From Flavobacterium sp. CF136 (GTDB taxonomy: Bacteria > Bacteroidota > Bacteroidia > Flavobacteriales > Flavobacteriaceae), in contig NZ_AKJZ01000055.1 of assembly GCF_000282055.1 (NCBI RefSeq), forward strand, positions 1 to 39,778: DNA of 39,778 bases, given 5' to 3'. The notes under the pieces were generated by a model. It was not told where the DNA came from and did not search any database. It saw only the letters and a program-made list of their open reading frames with translations. How positions within the stretch are numbered: the first letter of the stretch is position 1; each line of letters begins with the position of its first letter. The position numbers and the translations under genes are program-made. Below are positions 1 to 7,451 of this stretch, in pieces.

Positions 1-512
1 AATAATTTTGCTTCTTCCGGAGTATAATAATCTACAATAGAGTAGGAGTTTATTCCTGTAATTTTCATCTCATCAAGAATATTAACTAAGTTTCCGTAAT
101 TTGATTTTTTACTTGGTTTGATAATAACTGTAACTCCAATTTCAGGTCTTCCCATGCTGGCTGAATATTCATGAACTTTTTTATTGATATATAATAGTTC
201 TTTACGTATTCCGTCTTTGCCATATTGTACTTGCTTTGGATTTTGGATGGGAGAGTACAATAAACCCATATAAGTTACCATTTTATCTTTGTCATCAAGT
301 AATACGGTTAAAATACGATTTTCATCCGGGTTATTGCATCCGGGTTCAGGACCGCATCCACCTTCATGCCCAAAGTCCATTATTTTTGGTTTTGATAATT
401 CACCAACGACCATAAAAAAGATAATTAACAAAAAAGAAACGCTGACCATTGCAGTTAAATCAACTCTTGTATTTAACTTTTTACTTCTTACTTTTTTAGG
501 TAGATTTTCCAT
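1..512 (-). CDS. exbD: ExbD/TolR-like biopolymer transport protein, copy 1 (C-terminus cut by window edge)
   Basis: About 170 residues are visible and only a handful at the C-terminus are missing, judging from the paralogue directly upstream (526-1056), with which it shares the N-terminus MENLPKKVRSKKL, the membrane helix and the end of the periplasmic domain. ExbD/TolR proteins have one N-terminal membrane helix and a periplasmic domain, and act with ExbB/TolQ proton channels to energise TonB- or Tol-type machines. The helix (about residues 17-38) reads VDLTAMVSVSFLLIIFFMV. The position that normally carries the proton-relay Asp (MVD in typical Bacteroidota ExbD, Asp25 in E. coli) is Ser24. 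A short Cys-containing insert (GCGPEPGC) follows the helix. The ATG at 512 lies 13 bases after the upstream copy's stop, so the two are surely co-transcribed. No exbB/tolQ is visible here; it may lie past the left edge. Confidence 0.87.
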   Translation of the reverse strand, partial: MENLPKKVRSKKLNTRVDLTAMVSVSFLLIIFFMVVGELSKPKIMDFGHEGGCGPEPGCNNPDENRILTVLLDDKDKMVTYMGLLYSPIQNPKQVQYGKDGIRKELLYINKKVHEYSASMGRPEIGVTVIIKPSKKSNYGNLVNILDEMKITGINSYSIVDYYTPEEAKL

Positions 513-525
513 GGTTTATATGTTT

Positions 526-1056
526 TTATTTAAAAGCCAATAATTTTGATTCTTCCGGTGTAAACTCGGGAACAATTGCATAAGAAGTAATTCCTACTAT
601 TTTCATTTCATCCAAAATATCTACCAAATTGCCATAATTGGACTTTTTAGTTGGTTTAATAATAACTGTCATACCTTGTGTTGGTTTACCTAATTTAGCA
701 GAATATTCTAAGATCGATTTATTTCGAGCTAGTAATTCCTTACGGATTCCTTCTTTGCCATAGGCAACTATCTTTGGTTCTTTTATTGGGCTTGCCAAAA
801 GACCTACGAAGTATATTAACTTATTATTCTCACCTAATAAAACTGTAAGGGATCGGTTTTCGCCTTCATGATGATAACTAGGACAATCGCAACAGCCAAG
901 GTCACTTCCTATACTTAAATCTAAAATTTTGGGTTTCCTCAATTCAGCTGCAACCATAAAAAATATAATCAGCAAAAAAGAAACGCTAACCATCGCAGTT
1001 AAATCAACTCTTGTACTTAACTTTTTACTTCTTACTTTTTTAGGCAGATTTTCCAT
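526..1056 (-). CDS. exbD: ExbD/TolR-like biopolymer transport protein, copy 2
   Basis: A 176-residue protein with one N-terminal membrane helix (about residues 17-38) and a periplasmic domain, paralogous to the gene downstream at 1-512. I chose ATG 1056 because it gives MENLPKK, matching the paralogue exactly; the TTG six bases upstream would only add two residues. As in the other copy, the helix has MVSVS where the family normally has an Asp, so the canonical proton-relay residue is absent. After the helix comes a Cys-rich stretch (GCCDCPSYHHEGENR) that differs from the GCGPEPGC of copy 1. The C-terminal half (TVIIKPTKKSNYGNLVDILDEMK) is the usual conserved ExbD periplasmic core. Whether the pair works with ExbB, works as a heteromer, or has lost proton coupling cannot be told from the window. 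Confidence 0.88.
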   Translation of the reverse strand: MENLPKKVRSKKLSTRVDLTAMVSVSFLLIIFFMVAAELRKPKILDLSIGSDLGCCDCPSYHHEGENRSLTVLLGENNKLIYFVGLLASPIKEPKIVAYGKEGIRKELLARNKSILEYSAKLGKPTQGMTVIIKPTKKSNYGNLVDILDEMKIVGITSYAIVPEFTPEESKLLAFK

Positions 1057-1140
1057 ATACAATAATTTTTTAAGAAAGTTAACTATAAAAAGTAGACAAA
1101 AACGTTAAGATTTGAAATTTTTAAAAATAAATTATCACAG

Positions 1141-1173
1141 AAAAAGGTCCTGTATATTTGTACAGTACTTTTT
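1141..1173 (-). terminator. Probable terminator after the RhtA-like gene
   Basis: On the minus strand an A-rich arm, an imperfect stem (CTGTA/TACAG with flanking AAAG/CTTT pairs), and then a T-run lie just after the stop of the exporter at 1194. It separates that gene from the exbD pair. The stem has internal mismatches, so strength is uncertain. Confidence 0.5.
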
Positions 1174-1193
1174 ACTTATAAAATTAGGAATGA

Positions 1194-2039
1194 TTATCGT
1201 TTCGCTGTTAAAGTCGATCCTGCCGAAGCAATAACAACACAAACAACAGCTAATATCTCATAAAAGCTTAGATTTTCGTGCAAGAATATAAAAGCGCAAA
1301 TTGCCGCTGCCGCAGGTTCCAAACTCATTAATATACTAAAAGTACGCGGAGGAAGCTGACCTAAAGCTTTCATTTCGAGAGTAAACGGAATAGCACTTGA
1401 TAAGAGTGCCAACGCGATGTCCATACCAAAAAGTTTTGGAGTAAGGTTTACAAGTCCGTTTTCGTAAAAACCAAACGGAAGGATTAAGATGGCTGCGAAA
1501 AGCATTCCGGTAGAAACTGCCTGACCGCCATTCATGATTTTTGAGATTTTTCCACCTAAAACAATATAGGCAGCCCAAAGTGCTCCGGCTAAAAGTGCAA
1601 ATAAAACTCCTAAAGCATCAATTCTGTTATTGCTCCACGGGGCAATTAGAATAATTCCGGTTGCTGCCAGTAAGACCCAGCAATAATCAATCAAACGTCT
1701 GGATCCTATTATAGCAACCAATAATGGTCCGATGAATTCTAAAGTAACGGCCAACGCAATTGGAATTCTTTGAATGGCCAGATAAAAAATTAAATTCATC
1801 GCTCCCAAACACAAACCATACGGAACTACAAGTTTCCATTGTTTTGGTGTAATATGAAATAAATTAGGCCTATACGCTAAAAGTAATAGTATGGCTGAAA
1901 TACCTATTCGGATAGAAGTTGTTCCTATCGCACCAATAACAGGAAAAAGACTTTTAGCAATTGCCGCACCACATTGCACACTAATAATAGCTAAAAGTAC
2001 TGCAGGAACAGGAGGGAGGTTTAATTTTTTATTTTTCAT
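1194..2039 (-). CDS. rhtA: EamA/DMT-family transporter, RhtA-like threonine/homoserine exporter
   Basis: 281 residues, almost entirely hydrophobic, with the ten-helix two-repeat layout of the drug/metabolite transporter superfamily. It resembles E. coli RhtA closely along its length: AIAKSLFP near residue 27, GAMNLIFYLAIQRIPIALAV near 95-114, LEFIGPLLVAI, the LEMKALGQLPPRTFSILMSL stretch in the second half, and the terminal SAGSTLTAKR. RhtA exports threonine and homoserine from the cytoplasm. Substrate is inferred from similarity only; the EamA family also exports other amino acids and metabolites. The gene begins 15 bases after the stop of the acyl-ACP thioesterase, so the two are probably one transcript, although no functional link is evident. 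Confidence 0.85.
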   Translation of the reverse strand: MKNKKLNLPPVPAVLLAIISVQCGAAIAKSLFPVIGAIGTTSIRIGISAILLLLAYRPNLFHITPKQWKLVVPYGLCLGAMNLIFYLAIQRIPIALAVTLEFIGPLLVAIIGSRRLIDYCWVLLAATGIILIAPWSNNRIDALGVLFALLAGALWAAYIVLGGKISKIMNGGQAVSTGMLFAAILILPFGFYENGLVNLTPKLFGMDIALALLSSAIPFTLEMKALGQLPPRTFSILMSLEPAAAAICAFIFLHENLSFYEILAVVCVVIASAGSTLTAKR

Positions 2040-2054
2040 GTAATTTCAAACTTT

Positions 2055-2798
2055 CTATTCTTGCCAATTGAGTTGTAGCGCAAAACACGTTTTGTCTTCT
2101 TTGGTAATACTGAAAGTAGTATTGGTTTCTGTTTCACTTTCATGAATAACTACATTGTCATTTAAGGACAATTCTTTCATGAAATTCATTTCAAAGCTTG
2201 CAATTTTCTGGTTTAAAATCATGGTTGGAGCTACATGATCTAAACACCATTCCAGATATTTTACATTATTGGCATGATTTACAATATCCAAATCCGATAA
2301 ATAAACTGTTTTCTCAAAAATTGATTCCTTTTCAGGATTTACATTTATTTTTGAGAAACCTTCAATTGTGGCTTTGTTCTCAGGGAATAATTCAAAATGG
2401 CTGTATGGTAAAGCCAAAGCTTCCGGACGGCGGGCTTTGGTATTAAAAACAGCCCAAAATGTCTCGCTTCCAACTATTTTTTTACCGTTTACATACATTT
2501 CCAACGCGCGGACTGATCGGGAATTTTCGAGGCTGTTAATCCATGTTTTTACAGTTATTACATCCTGCCATTTTGGTAAAGCCGTTACTTCTACCCGCAT
2601 TCGGCTTAAAACCCAGGCCTGGTCAAATTCCTGCATATCGGTAAAACTGATGCCTCCAACTTCAGAATGTGCTGCAGCCGTTAGTTGCAAAAGATTACAC
2701 AAATCGGTATATTTTAAATAGCCGGTTGGTGTACATTGTGTGAAATTGATTTCCCAGTCTTTGCTTAAAACTGAAGTAAAATTTGGCGATATAGGCAT
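2055..2798 (-). CDS. Acyl-[acyl carrier protein] thioesterase (FatA/FatB family)
   Basis: 247 residues forming two hot-dog domains, the length expected of bacterial acyl-ACP thioesterases. The enzyme hydrolyses acyl-ACP to free fatty acid and ACP in the cytoplasm. The N-terminal domain has YTDLCNLLQLTAAAHSEVGG and RMRVEVTALPKWQDVITVKTW. The second domain carries DIVNHANNVKYLEWCLD (about residues 170-186), the Asn/His region that provides catalytic residues in plant FatA/FatB. The N-terminus (SKDWEINFTQC) also matches the family. It lies between the RhtA-like exporter (15 bases downstream) and miaA (about 70 bases upstream), all on the minus strand. Chain-length preference cannot be predicted. 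Confidence 0.88.
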   Translation of the reverse strand: MPISPNFTSVLSKDWEINFTQCTPTGYLKYTDLCNLLQLTAAAHSEVGGISFTDMQEFDQAWVLSRMRVEVTALPKWQDVITVKTWINSLENSRSVRALEMYVNGKKIVGSETFWAVFNTKARRPEALALPYSHFELFPENKATIEGFSKINVNPEKESIFEKTVYLSDLDIVNHANNVKYLEWCLDHVAPTMILNQKIASFEMNFMKELSLNDNVVIHESETETNTTFSITKEDKTCFALQLNWQE

Positions 2799-2866
2799 TT
2801 TTATATTGTAGATTTTAATTTTAGAATATAGAATAAAGAGTAAAGAAAATAGATTTAAATGAATTT

Positions 2867-3787
2867 TTACTTTAGATAAGTCTCAATATAATCTATAATT
2901 TCTTTTCGATTTTTTGCATAATCGAACCATTTCGTATTTTCATTTCGTTTGAACCAAGTCAATTGTCGCTTAGAAAAACGTCGTGTATTCTTTTTAATTT
3001 CTTCGATGGCAAAAGGCAATGAAAATTCTCCGTCAAAATAACTGAATAATTCTCTGTAACCGACTGTTTGTAATGCATTTAATGTTTTATTAGGATGCAA
3101 TTTTTTTGCTTCTTCAAGCAAACCCTGTTGCATCATAATATCAACACGCTGGTTGATTCGATCGTAAATAACTTGCCTGTCAGCTTCTAAACCAATCAGG
3201 ATAGGGGTGAAGTTTCTATTATTTTTCTTCTGATTTAAAAAAGATGAATAGGGTTTTCCGGTTCCGATACAAACTTCTGTAAAACGCATCATTCGTTGTG
3301 GGTTTTGTAAAGTCTGCGGATTCTCTATTGTTATCTTTTGATAATAATCAGGATCTAAGTTTTTTAATTGCTCCTGTAAATAGTTAATCCCGAGCTTTTC
3401 ATAATTTAAGTTTACTTTAGAACGTATTGAAGGGTCAATTTCAGGAAATTCGTCGAAACCTTTTAAAACAGCATCAACATACAATCCGGAACCACCAATT
3501 AAAATGGCAAAATCATTATTTTGGAATAATCCTTCTATTTTATGGAGTGCCTCTTTTTCATAATCCCCAACAGTATAATTTTCAAAAATAGATTTGTTTT
3601 GAATAAAATGATGTGTTGCCGATTGTAATTCTTCTTTGGTTGGGACTGCTGTACCAATGGTCATTTCTTTGAAGAACTGACGACTGTCACAAGATATTAT
3701 TTCACATTTGAAATGTTGTGCCAAAGAAATACTCAAGGCTGTTTTGCCTATGGCTGTTGGTCCGACAATGGTAATTAAGTATTTCAT
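2867..3787 (-). CDS. miaA: tRNA dimethylallyltransferase
   Basis: 306 residues. MiaA transfers a dimethylallyl group from dimethylallyl diphosphate to N6 of A37 in tRNAs that read codons beginning with U, the first step towards ms2i6A. The Walker-A loop GPTAIGKT is at residues 9-16, followed by the family motif CDSRQFFKEMTIGTAVPT, then the HHFIQNKS and DYEKEA stretches, LIGGSGLYVDAVLKGFD, and NPQRMMRFTEV. The C-terminal RRFSKRQLTWFKR is the conserved tRNA-contacting tail. The ATG at 3787 gives the canonical MKYLITIVGPTAIGKT start. The length is normal and nothing is missing. Confidence 0.96.
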   Translation of the reverse strand: MKYLITIVGPTAIGKTALSISLAQHFKCEIISCDSRQFFKEMTIGTAVPTKEELQSATHHFIQNKSIFENYTVGDYEKEALHKIEGLFQNNDFAILIGGSGLYVDAVLKGFDEFPEIDPSIRSKVNLNYEKLGINYLQEQLKNLDPDYYQKITIENPQTLQNPQRMMRFTEVCIGTGKPYSSFLNQKKNNRNFTPILIGLEADRQVIYDRINQRVDIMMQQGLLEEAKKLHPNKTLNALQTVGYRELFSYFDGEFSLPFAIEEIKKNTRRFSKRQLTWFKRNENTKWFDYAKNRKEIIDYIETYLK

Positions 3788-3930
3788 ATTTTTTAGCCCG
3801 GATGGAAATGGAAACCCCGGACTTATATTTGTTAGTTTTTGGGAACAAAAGAGGAACTTTAGAAGCTCATTTTATGACTTAAAAAAACAACAAAGATAAT
3901 TCCGACGAAGATACGTAAAGTTTGTAAGTA

Positions 3931-5292
3931 TTAAAAATGAAGAATTTTTAATGATTTGCTTTTGCGAATGTAATTTTGAATGATGTTTTTTACATCGCGA
4001 TTGTTTTGCATCGGAATCAGGATATTTTTCAGAATATCAATATTCATGATTTGATAATTCAGATCATAATAAGCATATCCCTTATAAACTCCGTTTTCGA
4101 TTAAGACAGCACTTCTTTCGTTTACGTTTCTCCCTCTGTCAATTAGAATCATGCTTTTGTTTTCGAAACTATTTTCGGATATAAATTGCTGTACGCGTGT
4201 GTTATATACTTCCGGAGTAATTTCGCCTATACAAGCGCCATCGCATTCTTTTATTTTATATTGAAAGCATTCTTTTTTGGTCGAATAAAGTCCTGTTAAT
4301 TTTTGGCACAAATGATATTTTGTTGTGAACTTGAAAAGTGCATTTTTACCTTCCTGTAATGATGCAAAAGAAGTAATTTCTTTTTTGCGTCCATCTGCTT
4401 TTTCAAGCTTTAGATTGATATAACCATTTGTATCTTTTTCAGCATATAAAGCATATTGAAAAATCGTTTTTCGCTGTGAGCGATTATATCTTGGGCGGTT
4501 TATTTTAATTTCTTCACTTTCTTTTAAAAGCGCAATTAATTCACTCCCGGTTTCATCATAGGTAATCGTAAAAACTTCGGCCTGGATTTTTTTACTTTTT
4601 GTAGTAATCCCTGTAAAATGCTGATTGACCCTTTTTCGAATATTCTGGCTTTTACCGATGTAAATCAGGGTCCCGATTTCGTTATGAATATAATATGTAC
4701 CGGTTTTTGCAGGCATTTGACCTAAAAGATCCAGTAATTTTGGAGCAATTCCTTTTTCGATTTCGAATTTTATAAAATCTTTTACGATTGTTTTCTCTAA
4801 ATCTTTTTCCAAAAGCATTTTAAAAAGTTTCGTCGTTGCTATTGCGTCTCCGCTGGCGCGATGTCTGTCTGCCATTGGGATTCCCAGTGCACGGACTAAT
4901 TTTCCTAAACTATAAGATTGCTGTTCCGGAATAAGTTTTTTGGCAAGCTCAACCGTACAAAGGGTTTTGGCTTCAAAATTATAGCCCAAGCGTCTAAATT
5001 CGGTACGGAGAATTCTATAGTCGAATGAAGCGTTGTGTGCTACAATAATACAATCAGAGGTGATTTCTATGATTCGTTTGGCGACTTCAAAAAATTTTGG
5101 TGCAGAACGCAGCATAGCATTATTGATTCCGGTTAATTTAACCACAAAGGGCTGAATCGGAATTTCAGGATTGACAAGACTGATGAATTGGTCAATTACT
5201 TCATGACCATCAAATTTATAAATGGCAATTTCAGTAATTCCTTCTTCATTAAACTGGCCTCCAGTAGTTTCTATGTCTAGTATTGCGTACAT
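3931..5292 (-). CDS. DEDDh exonuclease fused to a GIY-YIG (UvrC/Cho-like) nuclease
   Basis: 453 residues from ATG 5292, chosen over an upstream TTG because it places the exonuclease motif at the usual N-terminal position. Residues 1-165 are a DnaQ/epsilon-type 3'-5' exonuclease: D6 and E8 in DIETTGG, D91 in HNASFD, and H144/D149 in HRASGD complete the DEDDh set. Residues about 196-275 are a GIY-YIG domain (GTYYIHNEIGTLIYIGKS with R217/R220). The rest resembles the UvrC/Cho region after GIY-YIG and holds several Cys (ECFQYKIKECDGACIGEI). GIY-YIG of UvrC and Cho makes the 3' incision in nucleotide excision repair. The fusion is known in Bacteroidota and Actinobacteria; its job is presumably DNA repair, but is not defined by the window. 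Its start codon sits at the edge of a long inverted repeat. Confidence 0.9.
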   Translation of the reverse strand: MYAILDIETTGGQFNEEGITEIAIYKFDGHEVIDQFISLVNPEIPIQPFVVKLTGINNAMLRSAPKFFEVAKRIIEITSDCIIVAHNASFDYRILRTEFRRLGYNFEAKTLCTVELAKKLIPEQQSYSLGKLVRALGIPMADRHRASGDAIATTKLFKMLLEKDLEKTIVKDFIKFEIEKGIAPKLLDLLGQMPAKTGTYYIHNEIGTLIYIGKSQNIRKRVNQHFTGITTKSKKIQAEVFTITYDETGSELIALLKESEEIKINRPRYNRSQRKTIFQYALYAEKDTNGYINLKLEKADGRKKEITSFASLQEGKNALFKFTTKYHLCQKLTGLYSTKKECFQYKIKECDGACIGEITPEVYNTRVQQFISENSFENKSMILIDRGRNVNERSAVLIENGVYKGYAYYDLNYQIMNIDILKNILIPMQNNRDVKNIIQNYIRKSKSLKILHF

Positions 5293-5391
5293 TTTCAATG
5301 TCAATATCAATAACAAAAATCAATTGCAATGTCAAAAGTCAATATTTTAAAATTGAATTTTGTTATTGATATTGTAATTGTCATTGAAAAT
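5291..5391. repeat. Inverted repeat between the exonuclease and four-helix-bundle genes
   Basis: A perfect 17-base inverted repeat pairs 5302-5318 with 5358-5374. The arms continue after a 6-7 base bulge with ten more matching bases, 5291-5300 against 5382-5391. The loop also carries short CAATTG/CAAT-type repeats. The element fills the gap between the end of the four-helix-bundle gene and the start codon of the exonuclease gene. Transcribed from the minus strand it would fold into a long hairpin next to the exonuclease start. It is not followed by a T-run, so it is not a classic terminator. Confidence 0.7.
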
Positions 5392-5738
5392 TATTTTTTA
5401 TTTATTATCATTTTTGATGAAATGGCAACTAGTTGCTCAACTTCAATCAGAAGTAAATTTCTTTTCCCGCTATCACCTTCTTTTATGTAATCTAAAATTT
5501 TTAAAGAGTTTCTTGATTCTTTTAACTCTTTCACAACTAATGAAACTTTAAAAATAAAATCTTTATCAGTTATGGTACCTTGTGCTTCTCCAAAATTTAG
5601 AGAAGCACTTCCAGAGGATCTAATTAATTGATTTTTATAATATTCATTTTCAAATAATCTGTCTAATTGTCTTGTAAAGAAAATACATTCTCCTGCAAAG
5701 CGAACTAATCTATCTTCAAAATTGAATATTTTTTCCAT
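5391..5738 (-). CDS. Four-helix bundle protein (23S rRNA intervening-sequence protein family)
   Basis: 115 residues from ATG 5738; the TTG one codon upstream adds nothing. The sequence is helical and charged and carries the family's core: LIRSSGSASLNFGEAQG (about residues 39-55), then DFIFKVSLVVKELKESRNSL. Family members form four-helix bundles that assemble as pentamers. They were first noticed inside 23S rRNA intervening sequences but occur widely as stand-alone genes whose function is unknown. Here there is no rRNA nearby. The gene sits between the yggS-type gene (about 45 bases) and the exonuclease fusion, next to a long inverted repeat, and looks like a small mobile or inserted cargo gene in an otherwise housekeeping run. 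Confidence 0.85.
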   Translation of the reverse strand: MEKIFNFEDRLVRFAGECIFFTRQLDRLFENEYYKNQLIRSSGSASLNFGEAQGTITDKDFIFKVSLVVKELKESRNSLKILDYIKEGDSGKRNLLLIEVEQLVAISSKMIINKK

Positions 5739-5782
5739 CAATTAATTTCTGTTTTTTTTAAATTGTTTTTTGCAATTGAATT

Positions 5783-6457
5783 CTATCTTCCTCCAAAAAT
5801 ACTGCTTCCAATTCTAACCATCGTGCTTCCACATTCAATAGCAAGTTGATAATCACCGGACATTCCCATTGAGATTATTGAAAAATTATCTATTGCTGCG
5901 TACAGTTGTGTGTCTTTGTTTTGTTGTATTGAATCAAAAATAGACTTTAAATGCTTAAATTCCTTTTTAATTTGATTTTGATTTTCTGTAAAAGTCGCCA
6001 TTCCCATTAACCCTAAAATACGAATATTTTTCATCTCTTTAAATTCGGTTGAAGATAAAAGTGAATTCAATTCGTTTTCGTCAAGACCAAATTTAGTTTC
6101 TTCTTCGGCAATATGTATTTGAAGCAGGCAATCTATAATTCGGTTATTTTTTAATGCCTGTTTATTAATTTCCTGTAATAATTTTAAGCTGTCAACACCA
6201 TGAATCAAACTTACAAACGGAGCCATATATTTGACTTTATTCGTTTGTACATGACCTATCATATGCCATTGAATGTCTTTTGGCATTTCTTCCCATTTAT
6301 CAGCCATTTCCTGGATTTTGTTTTCTCCAAAAATACGCTGTCCAGCTTCGTAGGCTTGCATTAAATCTAAAACAGGTTTGGTTTTAGAAACGGCAACTAA
6401 GGTTACGTTTGCTGGCAATGAAGCTTTTATGGAATTTAAATTTGATGTAATTGACAT
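5783..6457 (-). CDS. YggS/PLPBP-family pyridoxal-phosphate homeostasis protein
   Basis: 224 residues, the normal length. Proteins of this family bind pyridoxal 5'-phosphate on a single TIM barrel, have no known catalysis, and help maintain the pools of B6 vitamers and some amino or keto acids. The PLP-binding Lys is K25 in LVAVSKTKP. Also typical are the FGENKIQE motif, WHMIGHVQTNK, the H-I-A-E-E-T-K-FGL stretch, GLMGMATF, and the phosphate-binding end MSGDYQLAIECGSTMVRIGSSIFG. It starts 11 bases after the stop of the 3-hydroxyacyl-CoA dehydrogenase gene and is almost certainly co-transcribed with it. Confidence 0.95.
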   Translation of the reverse strand: MSITSNLNSIKASLPANVTLVAVSKTKPVLDLMQAYEAGQRIFGENKIQEMADKWEEMPKDIQWHMIGHVQTNKVKYMAPFVSLIHGVDSLKLLQEINKQALKNNRIIDCLLQIHIAEEETKFGLDENELNSLLSSTEFKEMKNIRILGLMGMATFTENQNQIKKEFKHLKSIFDSIQQNKDTQLYAAIDNFSIISMGMSGDYQLAIECGSTMVRIGSSIFGGR

Positions 6458-6468
6458 GTTTTTTCTTT

Positions 6469-7362
6469 TTATGAAAGAATAAATTGTTTAGAAATTTTCT
6501 CCGCCTTTTTACTTTCACTGTAATCATAAAAACCTTCCCCGGATTTCACGCCTAATTTTCCTGCTCTTACCATATTTACCAATAGTGGGCAAGGTGCATA
6601 TTTTGGGTTTTTGAACCCTTCGTACATGACATTCAAAATAGCCAAACAAACATCAAGACCAATAAAATCAGCTAATTGAAGCGGCCCCATCGGATGTCCC
6701 ATTCCTAGTTTCATTACGGTGTCAATTTCATAAACTCCGGCAACTTTGTTATATAACGTTTCAATTGCCTCATTTAGCATAGGCATCAAAATTCTATTTG
6801 CCACAAAACCCGGATAATCATTAACTTCAACAGGAGTTTTACCTAATTTTTCAGATAAATCCATGATGATTTTAGTCACTTCATCGCTGGTATTATATCC
6901 GCGGATGATTTCAACCAGTTTCATAATTGGAACCGGATTCATAAAATGCATTCCGATAACTCGTTCAGGATGAGCAACAACAGCTCCGATTTGTGTGATT
7001 GAAATGGATGAAGTATTTGTTGCTAAGATTGTATTGTGTGAACAGGCCTCATTTAATTGTTTGAATATATTCAATTTCAATTCAACATTTTCAGTCGCAG
7101 CTTCCACTACTAAATCAACTCCGACAACACCATCTTTTATATCCGTATACGTAATAATATTGGTGATGGTTTTAGCTACATCTTCCTGAGTAATAGTTCC
7201 TTTTGCAAGCATTCTGTCAAGATTGGCAGCAATAGTTGCCATTCCTTTGTCTAATGATTTTTCAGAAACATCAATCAGTTTTACAACAAAACCACTTTGT
7301 GCAAAAGTATGTGCAATTCCGTTGCCCATTGTTCCTGCACCAATTACAGCTATAGTTTTCAT
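6469..7362 (-). CDS. 3-hydroxybutyryl-CoA (3-hydroxyacyl-CoA) dehydrogenase
   Basis: 297 residues, the stand-alone size of Hbd/PaaH-type enzymes. They oxidise 3-hydroxyacyl-CoA with NAD+ (or reduce acetoacetyl-CoA) in fatty-acid, aromatic or butyrate metabolism. The N-terminal Rossmann fold has GAGTMGNGIA (residues 8-17) with an acidic residue (D31) at the end of the second strand, consistent with NAD+. The catalytic dyad is H139 in GMHFMNPVP with E151 in KLVE. NTSSISIT and NDYPGFVANRILMP are also present, and the C-terminal helical domain ends with GVKSGEGFYDY. No other beta-oxidation gene is adjacent, so the pathway cannot be fixed from context. Confidence 0.94.
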   Translation of the reverse strand: MKTIAVIGAGTMGNGIAHTFAQSGFVVKLIDVSEKSLDKGMATIAANLDRMLAKGTITQEDVAKTITNIITYTDIKDGVVGVDLVVEAATENVELKLNIFKQLNEACSHNTILATNTSSISITQIGAVVAHPERVIGMHFMNPVPIMKLVEIIRGYNTSDEVTKIIMDLSEKLGKTPVEVNDYPGFVANRILMPMLNEAIETLYNKVAGVYEIDTVMKLGMGHPMGPLQLADFIGLDVCLAILNVMYEGFKNPKYAPCPLLVNMVRAGKLGVKSGEGFYDYSESKKAEKISKQFILS

Positions 7363-7451
7363 TTAATTTTGTATTTGAATTTTAAAATTTAAGGTTTAAA
7401 GTTACTTTTCAGCAAGCTTTAAACCTTAAAGATAATAAGTTTGTATTTTAA

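Noticed and set aside
289..543. Open frame of 84 codons on the plus strand
   Set aside because: It is a shadow of the ExbD gene on the minus strand, with no family features.
3708..3899. Plus-strand open frame over the miaA start and gap
   Set aside because: It runs antisense to miaA and through a repeat-like gap; no recognisable protein features.
5391..5738. 23S rRNA intervening sequence
   Set aside because: The protein belongs to the family first found in such sequences, but no rRNA lies in the window.
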